Shown piece after piece: positions 9,146 through 17,346 of a stretch of DNA of 64,000 bases. Position 1 is the stretch's first letter. Each line of letters opens with the position of its first letter. The notes beneath the pieces are model-generated. The model was not told the DNA's origin. It did no database searches and was given only the letters and a program-made list of their open reading frames with translations. The position numbers and the translations under genes were made by a program. The stretch is from Candidatus Sulfuricurvum sp. RIFRC-1 (lineage in GTDB: Bacteria; Campylobacterota; Campylobacteria; Campylobacterales; Sulfurimonadaceae). Location: assembly GCF_000310245.1 (NCBI RefSeq), contig NC_020505.1, positions 558,001 through 622,000 on the forward strand, written 5' to 3'.

Positions 9146-9706
9146 ATGCACCACTATATCAGTATATACGACGATGTTTTAAGTAAAAACTACTGTCAAG
9201 ATTTGATCGAGCGATTCGAGACAAATTCACAGTGTCACCATAATGTGCGAAATACGTATGATGAGTGGCAGATGCGTTTTACGCAGATCAACCTCTATCA
9301 ACACGAAATCTTTCGTGATGATGTCATATTTCTCAGCCATTTATTCCGTGAAGCAATCGAGCGTTACAAAGAAGATAACAAGATCGAGCCGCATCAATGG
9401 CTGAGTGATTATACATTCGAGCAGATACGGATGAAACGCTATCAGCCCGGCGGGGATGATCGTTTCGATACTCACGTGGACGTCACTGACCATGACTCGG
9501 CGAGACGATTTTTGGTCGTATTTTTCTATCTAAATGATGATTTTATAGGCGGTGAGACCGACTTTCCGCAACTACAGATTATGGCGAAGCCCAAACCGGG
9601 GAGGCTGATCATGTTTCCTCCGATGTGGGGATGGCTGCATCAAGCCAAACCGATCATCCGAGGAAGCCCGAAATACATCGTCGGGACGCTTTTGCATTAT
9701 AAATAA
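9146..9706 (+). CDS. 2-oxoglutarate/Fe(II)-dependent dioxygenase (prolyl 4-hydroxylase type)
   Basis: A 186-residue cytosolic oxygenase with the double-stranded beta-helix of the P4H family. The iron triad is visible as HVD in FDTHVDVTDHD and a distal histidine in WGWLHQAKPI. The 2-oxoglutarate salt-bridge base is the lysine in GSPKYIVGTLLHYK. FFYLNDDFIGGETDFP is the typical family strand. The ATG starts five bases behind the hlyD stop, and its ribosome site overlaps the end of hlyD. Oxygenases of this type often modify a secreted or surface protein, but the substrate is unknown here. All metal ligands are present, so it may still be active. Confidence 0.85.
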   Translation: MHHYISIYDDVLSKNYCQDLIERFETNSQCHHNVRNTYDEWQMRFTQINLYQHEIFRDDVIFLSHLFREAIERYKEDNKIEPHQWLSDYTFEQIRMKRYQPGGDDRFDTHVDVTDHDSARRFLVVFFYLNDDFIGGETDFPQLQIMAKPKPGRLIMFPPMWGWLHQAKPIIRGSPKYIVGTLLHYK

Positions 9707-9728
9707 AAATCAAAAAAGGGGAAGAAAA

Positions 9729-9833
9729 ATGAAAATGGAAGATAGGAATACCCTCAGAGCGATGGGGGTAGAGTACGCAGCTGATATCACCAAGGTTGCC
9801 ACGCAGTTCGATGCGTTTATGGCGGAGTGGTAG
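9729..9833 (+). CDS. Small uncharacterised ORF (34 codons)
   Basis: A 34-codon reading frame (begins MKMEDRNTLRAMG, ends AFMAEW) with a good ribosome site, GGGGAAG, seven bases before ATG. It lies 22 bases after the oxygenase stop. The peptide is amphipathic and acidic. It may be a genuine small protein or the 5' stump of a lost larger gene. No family is recognised. Confidence 0.3.
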   Translation: MKMEDRNTLRAMGVEYAADITKVATQFDAFMAEW

Positions 9834-9863
9834 GGGAATAATTTTGAAAGAGAGGTAGCCTAA

Positions 9864-10169
9864 ATGAAAACAACAACACAATCACTATCCAAAAAGCAAA
9901 TCACTCTAGGGATGAATACTATTGAGGCAAGTTTAGCAGGGGGAGCATATTTTTACAGAGTCATAGCCGATGAAGAGGTATGGGACAAAGACACAGACCC
10001 AAATATCATCATTAAAACCCAAGCAACACAACCTGACAACTCCCAAATCTGGATGACCTTCCAAAACGCTACCCAGTATCCCGAAAAAGGGGTACAGACC
10101 TTTCAAGTCGAGTTTCAACACGGCAAAGTCATATCGATTAACAACATCAGCGAGGAATCACCATGCTAA
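9864..10169 (+). CDS. Uncharacterised 101-residue protein
   Basis: Not recognised. It has no signal peptide and a soluble, beta-rich composition with an N-terminal GGAYFYRVIADEEVWDKD stretch. AGAGAGGTAG lies a few bases before ATG. Its end overlaps the start of the next gene by seven bases, so the two are probably co-translated. Standing in front of a secreted-protein gene and a papain-fold candidate, it could be part of an effector and immunity set, but that is position-based inference only. Confidence 0.55.
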   Translation: MKTTTQSLSKKQITLGMNTIEASLAGGAYFYRVIADEEVWDKDTDPNIIIKTQATQPDNSQIWMTFQNATQYPEKGVQTFQVEFQHGKVISINNISEESPC

Positions 10170-10666
10170 AAATAGGAGTAATCACAATGGCACTAATGAG
10201 TTTTTTACATGCGGGGTGGTTTGGGGATTTGTTTGACTCTACGCCGACACCGCGTCATACAATGGCTATCGATTTGAGTAAGGCGGGAAATGTTGCCGAG
10301 ACGGATATTCGGATTGATGAGAAGTATTCTGTGTATGTAGAGTTGTACTATGACTATAGAAAACAAAAAATAGGCGGAGATAGGTATGGGGAAATTATCG
10401 AGAAATATTTTGGGAGACATAAAGCATTCCCAATTTTCCCAATTAAACTTACTGTGCTGAAATATGAAAAAACTGGCACGAGCATTGTGGTTGATAAAAT
10501 TTATTATACAAATTCACTTGGAAGAACTTATTCAAGTAGAGAAATTAATGAATTCAAGCTTCAAGAAGGTGCTAAATATCACATCAAAGTTGAAACCGTA
10601 GAGGATTATCCAGAGTTGGCAGAGTTAAACGTAGAAGTAGCAATCGGCTATTACAAAACGAAATAA
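10163..10666 (+). CDS. Uncharacterised exported protein (DUF5625-like appearance)
   Basis: A 167-residue protein with an N-terminal hydrophobic signal (about residues 4-17, cleavage likely after MSFLHA). The remainder is predicted to be a beta-sandwich: MAIDLSKAGNVAETDIRI, YSVYVELYYDY and a C-terminal YHIKVETVEDYPELAELNVEVAIGYY. The D-LSKAG opening recalls the small periplasmic DUF5625 family, but this is from memory and unsearched. Base use is richer in A+T than the housekeeping genes. It precedes the 165-residue papain-fold candidate by 12 bases, so a periplasmic immunity role is one possibility. Confidence 0.5.
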   Translation: MLKIGVITMALMSFLHAGWFGDLFDSTPTPRHTMAIDLSKAGNVAETDIRIDEKYSVYVELYYDYRKQKIGGDRYGEIIEKYFGRHKAFPIFPIKLTVLKYEKTGTSIVVDKIYYTNSLGRTYSSREINEFKLQEGAKYHIKVETVEDYPELAELNVEVAIGYYKTK

Positions 10667-10678
10667 AAGGAAAAAATT

Positions 10679-11176
10679 ATGTATACAATCACAGTAAAAA
10701 TAGCAGCAAACGGAACAATATATCATGACAACGACACATCTCTAACTGGTCATATGTGGTATTCGATATCGGATGGAGGAACTCCTTTATCTTTTGGATT
10801 TGCTCCCGCAAAAGATAGCATGCCAGTATGGGCAGGAGAAATCAAACCAGATGATGATGTAAACTATGGCAGTACGTATTATACAGGTACAATCGTAATC
10901 GATTATAATCAGTATATAAAATTACAACAGTTTGGAAATCTTGAAAATCTCAACGGTCACCCTTTTGATTTCAGCAGTTTCTACATAGGAACAAGTAACA
11001 GCTGTATCGACTACACATGGAAAGCACTAAACATCATCGGACTTAATCCAAGCGATTTTGAGGGACAAATATGGCCGACAAAGAACGCCGACGATGCGGA
11101 TGCTGCACTTTACAAATACTTATTTACAAATACGGGTCAGGCGTTAAATATTAATACGCTAGAATACCAAAAATAA
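10679..11176 (+). CDS. Possible permuted papain-fold (NlpC/P60 or LRAT-like) protein
   Basis: A 165-residue protein without a signal peptide. It has TGHMWYSISDGG near the N terminus and SNSCIDYTWKALNIIGLNP near residue 115. A histidine-first, cysteine-second order, with aromatic strands between them, is the signature of circularly permuted papain-like hydrolases. GFAPAKDSMPVWAGEIKPDDD resembles domains found at the C-terminal ends of large secreted toxins and adhesins. It could be an orphan effector module or a toxin tip cut loose by recombination. Fold and function are inference; only the two motifs are seen directly. The ribosome site is AAAAGGAAAAA ahead of ATG 10679. Confidence 0.45.
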   Translation: MYTITVKIAANGTIYHDNDTSLTGHMWYSISDGGTPLSFGFAPAKDSMPVWAGEIKPDDDVNYGSTYYTGTIVIDYNQYIKLQQFGNLENLNGHPFDFSSFYIGTSNSCIDYTWKALNIIGLNPSDFEGQIWPTKNADDADAALYKYLFTNTGQALNINTLEYQK

Positions 11177-11187
11177 AAGGTTAGAAA

Positions 11188-11964
11188 ATGCCAAGAAGAC
11201 CTAGAATAGAGCTTAGTGGATTTCATCATATTATCAACAGAGGTGTCAATAAATCTGATATTTACATGTGTGATGACGATTATGAGATGTTTTTAATGAT
11301 TGTGTGTAAAGCGTGTAAAAATTATAGAGTTATTCTTCATGATTATTGTCTGATGAGTAATCATTATCATCTTTTGGTTGAGTGTGAGCTGGAAAACCTC
11401 TCTTTGTTTATGAAACATATCAATAGCAATTACGCTATTTATGTGAACAAAAAATATAAACGAAGCGGTCATTTTTGGCAAGGACGGTTTTATTCCCGCT
11501 ATATCAACAGTGATGAGTATTTTTATACTTTGGTAAAATATATCGAACAAAATCCTATAGAAGCAGGGATGGCGCAAAGTGTTGGAGAGTATCCCTATAC
11601 GTTATTACGGGCAATAAAAAATAAAACGACACTCATCGAATGTGCAGTACATTCCAAATTAATTGATGAGATTAAAGATATTGATCAATTTGTAGGAGTA
11701 TCACTTAATGAAGAAGATATTGGAAGACTACAAGCAATTGAAAAACAAAAAGTTGTATTCAATGAGGATGTGAAAAGTCTTGCTTATACAAAATCACTTA
11801 ATAATCATTTTAAAAATATCAAGACTACTGTTTTAAGGGATAACGCAATAGCTGAAGCGTTAGCTGATGGATACACACAGGCTCAAATCGCACGTCATCT
11901 TGATATTTCAAGAGCACGTGTTTCACAGATGGTAAAAAAAAGTTTAGAGATAATTAATATTTAA
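11188..11964 (+). CDS. REP-associated tyrosine transposase (RAYT, Y1_Tnp/HUH family)
   Basis: A 258-residue protein starting MPRRPRIELSGFHHIINRG, the standard RAYT opening. The HUH metal motif is in MSNHYHLLVE, and the family signature KRSGHFWQGRFYS, with its upstream tyrosines (YAIYVNKKY), follows. YIEQNPIEAGM is also typical. A C-terminal helix-turn-helix (ALADGYTQAQIARHLDISRARVSQMV) extends the catalytic domain, as in many RAYTs. These single-stranded DNA transposases are linked to REP palindromes. The gene appears intact and is the last gene of the accessory block. The downstream motif CCTGACCC, often seen next to such genes, lies at 11969-11976. Confidence 0.92.
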   Translation: MPRRPRIELSGFHHIINRGVNKSDIYMCDDDYEMFLMIVCKACKNYRVILHDYCLMSNHYHLLVECELENLSLFMKHINSNYAIYVNKKYKRSGHFWQGRFYSRYINSDEYFYTLVKYIEQNPIEAGMAQSVGEYPYTLLRAIKNKTTLIECAVHSKLIDEIKDIDQFVGVSLNEEDIGRLQAIEKQKVVFNEDVKSLAYTKSLNNHFKNIKTTVLRDNAIAEALADGYTQAQIARHLDISRARVSQMVKKSLEIINI

Positions 11965-11984
11965 CGCCTGACCCTTGTGGAAAA

Positions 11985-12006
11985 GGATATGAATATATAA
12001 AAGCAT
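11985..12006. repeat. Direct repeat, right copy (hemW start relic)
   Basis: Exact 22-base copy of 7501-7522. On the - strand it reads MLLYIHI, the hemW start, then leaves the hemW frame and stops after about 20 codons. A TATAAT box precedes it as in the functional copy, so this is a duplicated promoter and start, not chance similarity. Confidence 0.85.
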
Positions 12007-12012
12007 ACGCGG

Positions 12013-12018
12013 ATTATA
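12013..12018 (-). promoter_or_regulatory. Relic hemW -10 box next to the right repeat
   Basis: TATAAT on the - strand, six bases ahead of the relic ATG. If active it would transcribe leftward, antisense to the RAYT gene. Confidence 0.4.
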
Positions 12019-12120
12019 GTATTTTTAATGGCGAATAGTTTACAATACCCCTCCAAAATAAAGAATTCTTTCGTAGATGTGCGAAAAGCTTTAGGACAAC
12101 ATTAAATTAAAAGATGGCGA

Positions 12121-12591
12121 ATGACCGAAAATAAGTTCTACCGACCGAATGTGGCGGCGATTATTGTCTCTCACGAGTATCCTGAAGTCCAAGATATCTT
12201 TATCGCCGAGCGGAGTGATTTGGAAGGGGTATGGCAATTCCCTCAAGGGGGAATTGATGAAGGCGAATCGGCTGAAGAAGCACTTTTTCGGGAGCTTGAG
12301 GAAGAGATCGGTACCAAAAAAGTAGAGATCATTGCCGAATATCCTGAGTGGATTGCCTATGATTTTCCTACTCATGTAGCTGCTAAAATGGCTCCGTATG
12401 CGGGACAAAAACAGCGCTATTTTTTAGTACGCCTAAAACAAGGGGCTAAAATCGATTTGAATACTAAGCATCCTGAATTCAAGGCGTACCGATTTGTCAA
12501 GATTGATGAGCTGTTGAGTAATATTGCCCATTTTAAAAAACCGGTCTATGAACGTGTTATTTCTCATTTTAGAACCAAGGGGTATCTGTAA
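12121..12591 (+). CDS. rppH: RNA pyrophosphohydrolase RppH (Nudix)
   Basis: Removes pyrophosphate from the 5' end of mRNA, which triggers decay. The 156-residue protein has a complete Nudix box at residues 43-64 (G43, E49, R57-E58, E61-E62, G64). [28 protein letters not shown] and [10 protein letters not shown] are typical RppH stretches, as opposed to other Nudix enzymes. It starts a unit rppH-lysC-hobA-holB-folP in which each gene overlaps or touches the next, identical in order to Cj0581-Cj0585. The lysC ATG overlaps its stop. Confidence 0.93.
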   Translation: MTENKFYRPNVAAIIVSHEYPEVQDIFIAERSDLEGVWQFPQGGIDEGESAEEALFRELEEEIGTKKVEIIAEYPEWIAYDFPTHVAAKMAPYAGQKQRYFLVRLKQGAKIDLNTKHPEFKAYRFVKIDELLSNIAHFKKPVYERVISHFRTKGYL

Positions 12592-13802
12592 TGCTAATTG
12601 TGCAAAAATTTGGCGGAACCAGTGTCGGCGATTTGGAACGAATCCAAAACGTTGCCAACCGTGTCTCGCGAACACTTAAAGAGGGACATCAGGTTGTAGT
12701 CGTTGTATCGGCTATGAGCGGTGAAACCAACAAACTTATTGCGTATGCGGAACATTATACCGCTACCCCTGAGCGAAGCGAAGTTGATATGCTTCTGAGC
12801 TCAGGCGAGCGGGTAACGGCTGCGTTACTCTCCATTGCACTCAATGCTATGGGACACAGTGCCACTTCTATGAGCGGTCGTCGTGCCGGTATTGTTACCG
12901 ACGCTGTCCATACCAAAGCACGGATTGAAAGTATTGATCCGTCCACAATGCATGCTGAACTCGCACAGGGCAAAGTCATTGTTGTCGCCGGATTCCAAGG
13001 GGTGAGCGAGCGTGGTCAGGTGACAACGCTCGGACGCGGAGGATCGGACCTCTCTGCCGTTGCTCTCGCAGGGGCACTTCAAGCGGATTTATGCGAAATT
13101 TATACCGATGTTGACGGCATTTATACTACCGATCCGCGTATCGAGCCTAAAGCGCGTAAAATGGATAAAATCAGTTACGACGAGATGTTGGAACTCGCAT
13201 CACTCGGAGCAAAAGTGCTTCAAAACCGTTCCGTTGAACTCGCTAAAAAATTAAACGTTAACCTCGTAACCCGTTCCAGCTTTAGCGATGCGGAAGGGAC
13301 ACTTATCACAAAGGAAGAGAATATTATGGAAAAACCACTTGTCAGCGGTATCGCACTCGATAAAAATCAGGCACGCGTATCTTTGAGCGGCGTAATTGAC
13401 CGCCCCGGAATTGCTTCGGATATCTTTACCCGTTTGGCCGACAACAGTGTGAATATTGACATGATTATCCAAACTTCGGGACATGACGGTAAAACGAATC
13501 TCGATTTTACTGTCCCTAAAACTGAACTTTTGGATGCGAAAAAAGTGGTTGAAACGTTTATTGCCGAAGATGAGATCAGTGAAGCTTCGTACGATGAAAA
13601 TATTTGTAAAGTCTCCATTGTCGGTGTTGGGATGAAATCGCATACGGGAGTTGCGGCTAAAGCATTTCAAACAATGGCACGTGAGAACATCAACATCATG
13701 ATGATCTCTACGTCAGAGATCAAAGTATCGATGGTAATTGATGAAAAATACGCAGAATTAGCGGTTAGATCACTACACAGTGCTTACGCGTTGGACAAGT
13801 AG
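12591..13802 (+). CDS. lysC: Aspartate kinase
   Basis: Phosphorylates aspartate, the entry step to lysine, methionine and threonine. The 403-residue protein has the kinase domain (KFGGTSVGDLERI, VVVVSAMSGETNKL, TTLGRGGSDLSAVALA, TDVDGIYTTDPR) and two C-terminal ACT domains (SLSGVIDRPGIASDIF and KVSIVGVGMKSHTGVAAKAF). The ACT pair normally confers feedback control by lysine or threonine. Size and order match monofunctional aspartokinase. Its stop overlaps the hobA start by one base. Confidence 0.96.
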   Translation: MLIVQKFGGTSVGDLERIQNVANRVSRTLKEGHQVVVVVSAMSGETNKLIAYAEHYTATPERSEVDMLLSSGERVTAALLSIALNAMGHSATSMSGRRAGIVTDAVHTKARIESIDPSTMHAELAQGKVIVVAGFQGVSERGQVTTLGRGGSDLSAVALAGALQADLCEIYTDVDGIYTTDPRIEPKARKMDKISYDEMLELASLGAKVLQNRSVELAKKLNVNLVTRSSFSDAEGTLITKEENIMEKPLVSGIALDKNQARVSLSGVIDRPGIASDIFTRLADNSVNIDMIIQTSGHDGKTNLDFTVPKTELLDAKKVVETFIAEDEISEASYDENICKVSIVGVGMKSHTGVAAKAFQTMARENINIMMISTSEIKVSMVIDEKYAELAVRSLHSAYALDK

Positions 13803-14350
13803 TGCGCAAATTTGATCAGTGGACATTAGAATCGATCCGCTCCGTAGGGGCATCGATGAGCTGGTTCGAAGAACAGCGCTTCGAATGGACTCCTCCTATC
13901 GCTAATGCCATGGATCAAATGATGGGGGGGAAAAGTATCGTCCTCATTACCGATCATGATCGTAAATGGTTTTCCCATTACATCACCTCTTCTTTAAATA
14001 AACGCTCTCAAGAGCGTCCGATGATCCCTATCGTTTGTATCGATGCCCTTTATCCGCATTATGATCATATCAGCGGCGGAGAGTCGATCGATATGCTGAG
14101 TGATATGCTGGATATTACTTTTAAGGGGGAGTATTTCTTTTGGTATATCGGTCGCGGGGATGATCGTCGTGCCGATATCGCCAAACGTAATGCCAACTCT
14201 CTGTTATGGATTATGGATGAGCGGTTTCAAAATGCTTTAGTTTTACGCTCTCACGATGAACTTATCGATATCAAACTTTTGCAGCTTTACCGTCTTTTTG
14301 ATAAAACGCTCGGTGCAGTACTGTTTGGGGAGATTAATGTTCGCGAATGA
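13802..14350 (+). CDS. hobA: DnaA-binding initiation regulator HobA
   Basis: HobA is the Campylobacterota counterpart of DiaA: a SIS-like tetramer that binds DnaA domain I and promotes its ordered assembly at oriC. The 182-residue protein begins with GTG 13802, which overlaps the lysC stop. It has the family stretches FDQWTLESIRS, WFEEQRFEWTPP, IVCIDALYPHYD and YFFWYIGRGDDRRADIAKRN. It is restricted to this phylum, which helps to identify the organism. It overlaps the next gene by 14 bases. Confidence 0.93.
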   Translation: MRKFDQWTLESIRSVGASMSWFEEQRFEWTPPIANAMDQMMGGKSIVLITDHDRKWFSHYITSSLNKRSQERPMIPIVCIDALYPHYDHISGGESIDMLSDMLDITFKGEYFFWYIGRGDDRRADIAKRNANSLLWIMDERFQNALVLRSHDELIDIKLLQLYRLFDKTLGAVLFGEINVRE

Positions 14351-14960
14351 GAGGGGCGGCATCCTCATCACTGCAGAAATGGAAGAGCGAGCACGCCAGA
14401 TCGAAGCATCTCGATACCCTCTGCGCTGCATCACCTTTATGCGTGATGATTTTAAAATTGAAGATGCCAAAGAGGTTATAGCCGAAGCGTATCGAAGCGA
14501 AGAGGATACCAAAACCCTTATCCTCGGAGCCAAGAGTTTTACCGTTCCTGCCCAAAATGCCCTTTTGAAAATTCTCGAAGAGCCCCCTCGAAATATTGTT
14601 TTTATCCTCCTTGCCCCCAATAAAAGTACGTTTTTGCCAACGGTTCGTTCTCGTTTGAGTCTTACGCAAGAGCATGCTGAACGTACTTACGAAATCCTTC
14701 CGATTGTGTTGAAAAATCTCGATCTTGCAGGGTTGTTTACCTTTGTTAAAGCGCATGATCGCCTTAAAAAACATGAAGCCAAGGCGTTGATTGAGCAGTT
14801 AATGCATCAGGCAATTCATGGTGAAAAACTTTCCCTTACCACGGCGCAACTCGAAGGATTTGAAAAAGCGCTCCGTTTGATCGAGTTGAACAGCCGTTTT
14901 CAAAGTGTATTGGTAATGGTATTGATGAATTTTACCCGCGAGATTAAACGTGGTCGTTGA
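14337..14960 (+). CDS. holB: DNA polymerase III subunit delta' (short form)
   Basis: Clamp-loader subunit. ATG 14337 (MFANERGGILIT) lies inside the end of hobA and gives a 207-residue protein; longer in-frame starts would overlap hobA too far. KSFTVPAQNALLKILEEPP is the delta' signature, and TFLPTVRSRL matches the clamp-loader SRC-like region. Walker motifs are absent, as expected for delta'. It is shorter than the roughly 330-residue E. coli protein but normal for this phylum. It overlaps folP by 11 bases. Confidence 0.88.
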   Translation: MFANERGGILITAEMEERARQIEASRYPLRCITFMRDDFKIEDAKEVIAEAYRSEEDTKTLILGAKSFTVPAQNALLKILEEPPRNIVFILLAPNKSTFLPTVRSRLSLTQEHAERTYEILPIVLKNLDLAGLFTFVKAHDRLKKHEAKALIEQLMHQAIHGEKLSLTTAQLEGFEKALRLIELNSRFQSVLVMVLMNFTREIKRGR

Positions 14961-16089
14961 AAAACTCTCCAATGCCATTGACCTGCAGCGTGAGCTTAAA
15001 CATCTCGGTGTAGATGGCGGCGGGGTATCGATTTTAGAGGATAAAGGGGAACTGCATCTGATTCGTATTCGTGATCTGCATGTGGGTGCCGCCAATATCC
15101 TCAAGCAAGATGCGCTCAGTATCGGTGCCGATGTAGCGGTTCCTCGTGGTACGGTAACGGCATCGATTCCTCAGGTAGATGTACTTTTGATCGCTACCGA
15201 GCGGCAGTTGCAGCAGCTGGTAAAAAAAGAGAAAGCTCAACCGTTTGGATTAAAACAACTCTCATCAGAATTGGAGAGTTTTTGTCATTTGAAACGTGAG
15301 AAAAATATTGCTATTATGGGAATTCTCAACGCGAATGATGACAGCTTTTATCATGCGAGTCGTTTTCAAGGATCTTACGCGCTTGAACGTATTGAGACGA
15401 TGATTAGTGAAGGTGCCGATATTATTGATCTAGGCGGTGTATCGAGCCGTCCGGGGTCTGTAGCAGTGAGTGCGGAAGAAGAGCTTTCTCGTGTCCGTCC
15501 GATCATTGACGCACTGTATGAGCAGCGTTTTTATGACAAGACCCGTCTGAGTCTGGACAGTTATGAGCCCATGGTCGTCCACTACGCACTGGAGAGGGGA
15601 TTTCATATTATCAATGACATTACGGGTCTAGCCAACGATGAGGTAGCACGATTGTGCGGAAGCTACGGGGCAACGGCTGTGATTATGCACATGCAGGGTA
15701 GTCCGAAGAGTATGCAAGAGAACCCGGCCTATTTGTCGGTAATTGCTGAAGTTGAACTCTTTTTCCGTGAACGGATTGAGAAAGCGGAGTCCTTTGGAAT
15801 TAAAGAGATTATACTAGACTGCGGAATCGGTTTTGGAAAACGTTTGGAAGATAATCTTGCCCTAATCACCCATCAACGCCATTTTTTGCGTTTGGGCAAA
15901 CAACTGCTGGTTGGTGCCAGCCGTAAATCAATGATCGATGCAATCTCCCCCTCAGAGAGTGATGAGCGTTTGGCGGGAAGTGTCGCCATCCATCTCAAAG
16001 CGATCGAAGAGGGTGCTTCGATTGTACGGGTGCATGATGTAAAAGAGCATGTACAAGCGATTAAAATCTGGAAAGCGATGCGAGGATAA
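14950..16089 (+). CDS. folP: Dihydropteroate synthase with N-terminal extension
   Basis: Condenses pterin pyrophosphate with p-aminobenzoate in folate synthesis. The TIM-barrel enzyme occupies about residues 115-379: AIMGILNANDDSFY (a variant of the usual GILNVTPDSF loop), GADIIDLGGVSSRPGS, INDITG, VIMHMQGSP, DCGIGFGKR, VGASRKS and GSVAIHLKAIEEGASIVRVHDV. The first 110 residues form an extra domain, as in Helicobacter and Campylobacter FolP. GTG 14950 overlaps the end of holB. The N-A-N-D in place of N-V-T-P-D in the pterin loop is worth noting. Confidence 0.93.
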   Translation: MVVEKLSNAIDLQRELKHLGVDGGGVSILEDKGELHLIRIRDLHVGAANILKQDALSIGADVAVPRGTVTASIPQVDVLLIATERQLQQLVKKEKAQPFGLKQLSSELESFCHLKREKNIAIMGILNANDDSFYHASRFQGSYALERIETMISEGADIIDLGGVSSRPGSVAVSAEEELSRVRPIIDALYEQRFYDKTRLSLDSYEPMVVHYALERGFHIINDITGLANDEVARLCGSYGATAVIMHMQGSPKSMQENPAYLSVIAEVELFFRERIEKAESFGIKEIILDCGIGFGKRLEDNLALITHQRHFLRLGKQLLVGASRKSMIDAISPSESDERLAGSVAIHLKAIEEGASIVRVHDVKEHVQAIKIWKAMRG

Positions 16090-16091
16090 AT

Positions 16092-17243
16092 ATGAGCAAT
16101 ACGGTCGTTATTATTACCTTGTCTTTACTGGTAATGCTTTCTCCTTTCTTATCCCGTGTTACGAAAATACCGGTGGTAGTTGTCGAAATTATGTTGGGAA
16201 GTCTTGCCGGATATTTTGGATTTTTGGTTGAAAACGAGCTCTTTAAAATCATTGCAAAAGTAGGGTTTTTATACCTGATGTTTCTTGCGGGTATGGAGGT
16301 TAATCTCAAAGAGTTCGGTTTTGCAAAATCCTCACTCCTGCGCCGTACTATTATCTATTTTACCCTGCTGTACGGGTGCTCGCTCGGACTCTTCTTATAT
16401 CTTGATTTGAGTGCCGTTTATCTTGTGGCATTTCCTATTTTTTCACTCGGAATGCTGATGGCTTTGGTAAAAGAGTACGGCAAAAATCAGCCATGGCTTG
16501 CCTTGGCCTTGAATATCGGGATTATCGGTGAATTGGTCAGTATCATGGCTTTGACGATTCTCAGCGGCGGGTTAGAGCATGGGTATAACCGCGAATTCGC
16601 CTTTACCCTCGGAGGTCTCTTTTTATTCTTGATCGGATTTGTCCTCTTTTTTCGGGGGGTTCGAATCTTATTTTGGTGGTATCCGAGTTTAAAAACGCTC
16701 ATAATGCCTCATGAAGACGGAAAAGATCAGGATATCCGTTTCTCTATGGCGCTCATGTTTATCATGGTGGCAGTGATGCTGTATCTTAAAATTGATGTTG
16801 TATTAGGAGCATTTTTGGCGGGGATGCTTATCGCTACCTATTTCAAACACAAAACCGAACTGCCCGAAAAACTTTCCTCGTTCGGATTTGGATTTTTGGT
16901 TCCAATATTCTTTATCCACGTCGGCTCAACGCTTGCATTGGATGCATTCACGGATGTCCAAATTTTAGAATTGGCACTTTTTATCGCCAGTGCGATCATC
17001 GGTATTCGTCTCATCAGTTCATTGATTGCCTATGGTGGATATTTGGGATTGAAAAATACTATTTTGTTCTCATTGAGCGATTCGATGCCGTTAACATTTA
17101 CGGTTGCCATTGCAACATTAGGGTATCAGGCTAATGCGATTACGCATGATGAATATTATGCGTTTATCGTAGCGAGTATGGGAAGCGGAATATTCTTGAT
17201 GCTACTGATTAAAATATTGTATACTTTATTTAACAAAAAATAG
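16092..17243 (+). CDS. Cation:proton antiporter, CPA2 family, membrane domain only
   Basis: A 383-residue integral membrane protein with about 11-12 helices. It has the CPA2 start (PVVVVEIMLGSLAGYFGF), the LYLMFLAGMEVNLKEF motif, GAFLAGMLIA and the core half IFFIHVGSTL. No RCK/TrkA-N domain is attached, so it lacks the nucleotide-sensing tail of KefB/KefC. Na+, K+ and H+ specificity cannot be read from the sequence. It starts three bases after folP and may share its transcript. A second CPA2 domain, fused to a kinase, lies at 53-55 kb. Confidence 0.85.
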   Translation: MSNTVVIITLSLLVMLSPFLSRVTKIPVVVVEIMLGSLAGYFGFLVENELFKIIAKVGFLYLMFLAGMEVNLKEFGFAKSSLLRRTIIYFTLLYGCSLGLFLYLDLSAVYLVAFPIFSLGMLMALVKEYGKNQPWLALALNIGIIGELVSIMALTILSGGLEHGYNREFAFTLGGLFLFLIGFVLFFRGVRILFWWYPSLKTLIMPHEDGKDQDIRFSMALMFIMVAVMLYLKIDVVLGAFLAGMLIATYFKHKTELPEKLSSFGFGFLVPIFFIHVGSTLALDAFTDVQILELALFIASAIIGIRLISSLIAYGGYLGLKNTILFSLSDSMPLTFTVAIATLGYQANAITHDEYYAFIVASMGSGIFLMLLIKILYTLFNKK

Positions 17244-17254
17244 AGCTTTCAAGA

Positions 17255-17282
17255 TTGAATTTTAGTGAAAACAAGGTACAAT
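17255..17282 (+). promoter_or_regulatory. motA: Candidate sigma-70 promoter of motAB
   Basis: TTGAAT and TACAAT are separated by 16 bases, about 65 bases upstream of the motA start. A sigma-28 or sigma-54 consensus was not recognised here. Confidence 0.4.
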
Positions 17283-17291
17283 CGATGATAA

Positions 17292-17306
17292 CAATTACGG
17301 TAATTG
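17292..17306. promoter_or_regulatory. Perfect palindrome downstream of the motA promoter
   Basis: CAATTAC-G-GTAATTG is a perfect 7-bp inverted repeat about ten bases after the candidate -10 box, where a repressor could block transcription. It could also form a hairpin in the 5' leader. Confidence 0.4.
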
Positions 17307-17346
17307 CAAGGATGCATGATAATTACCCTAAACGAGAAGGAGTCAC

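Larger units (their letters stand above)
7501..12006. mobile_element. Accessory block inserted between hemW and rppH
   Basis: About 4.5 kb bounded by direct repeats of the hemW start. It contains a toxin-antitoxin pair, a 5'-truncated hlyD, a 2OG-Fe(II) oxygenase, small unknown genes and a RAYT transposase. The genes on either side (hemW and rppH) are neighbours in C. jejuni (Cj0580c/Cj0581), which suggests the block is an addition. The part from about 10.2 to 12.0 kb is visibly richer in A+T than the surroundings. Whether it is one mobile unit or several successive insertions cannot be settled from the sequence alone. Confidence 0.6.

Noticed and set aside
7501-12006. Integrative element with integrase and tRNA attachment site
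   Set aside because: No integrase, recombinase or tRNA gene is present; the only mobility gene is the RAYT.
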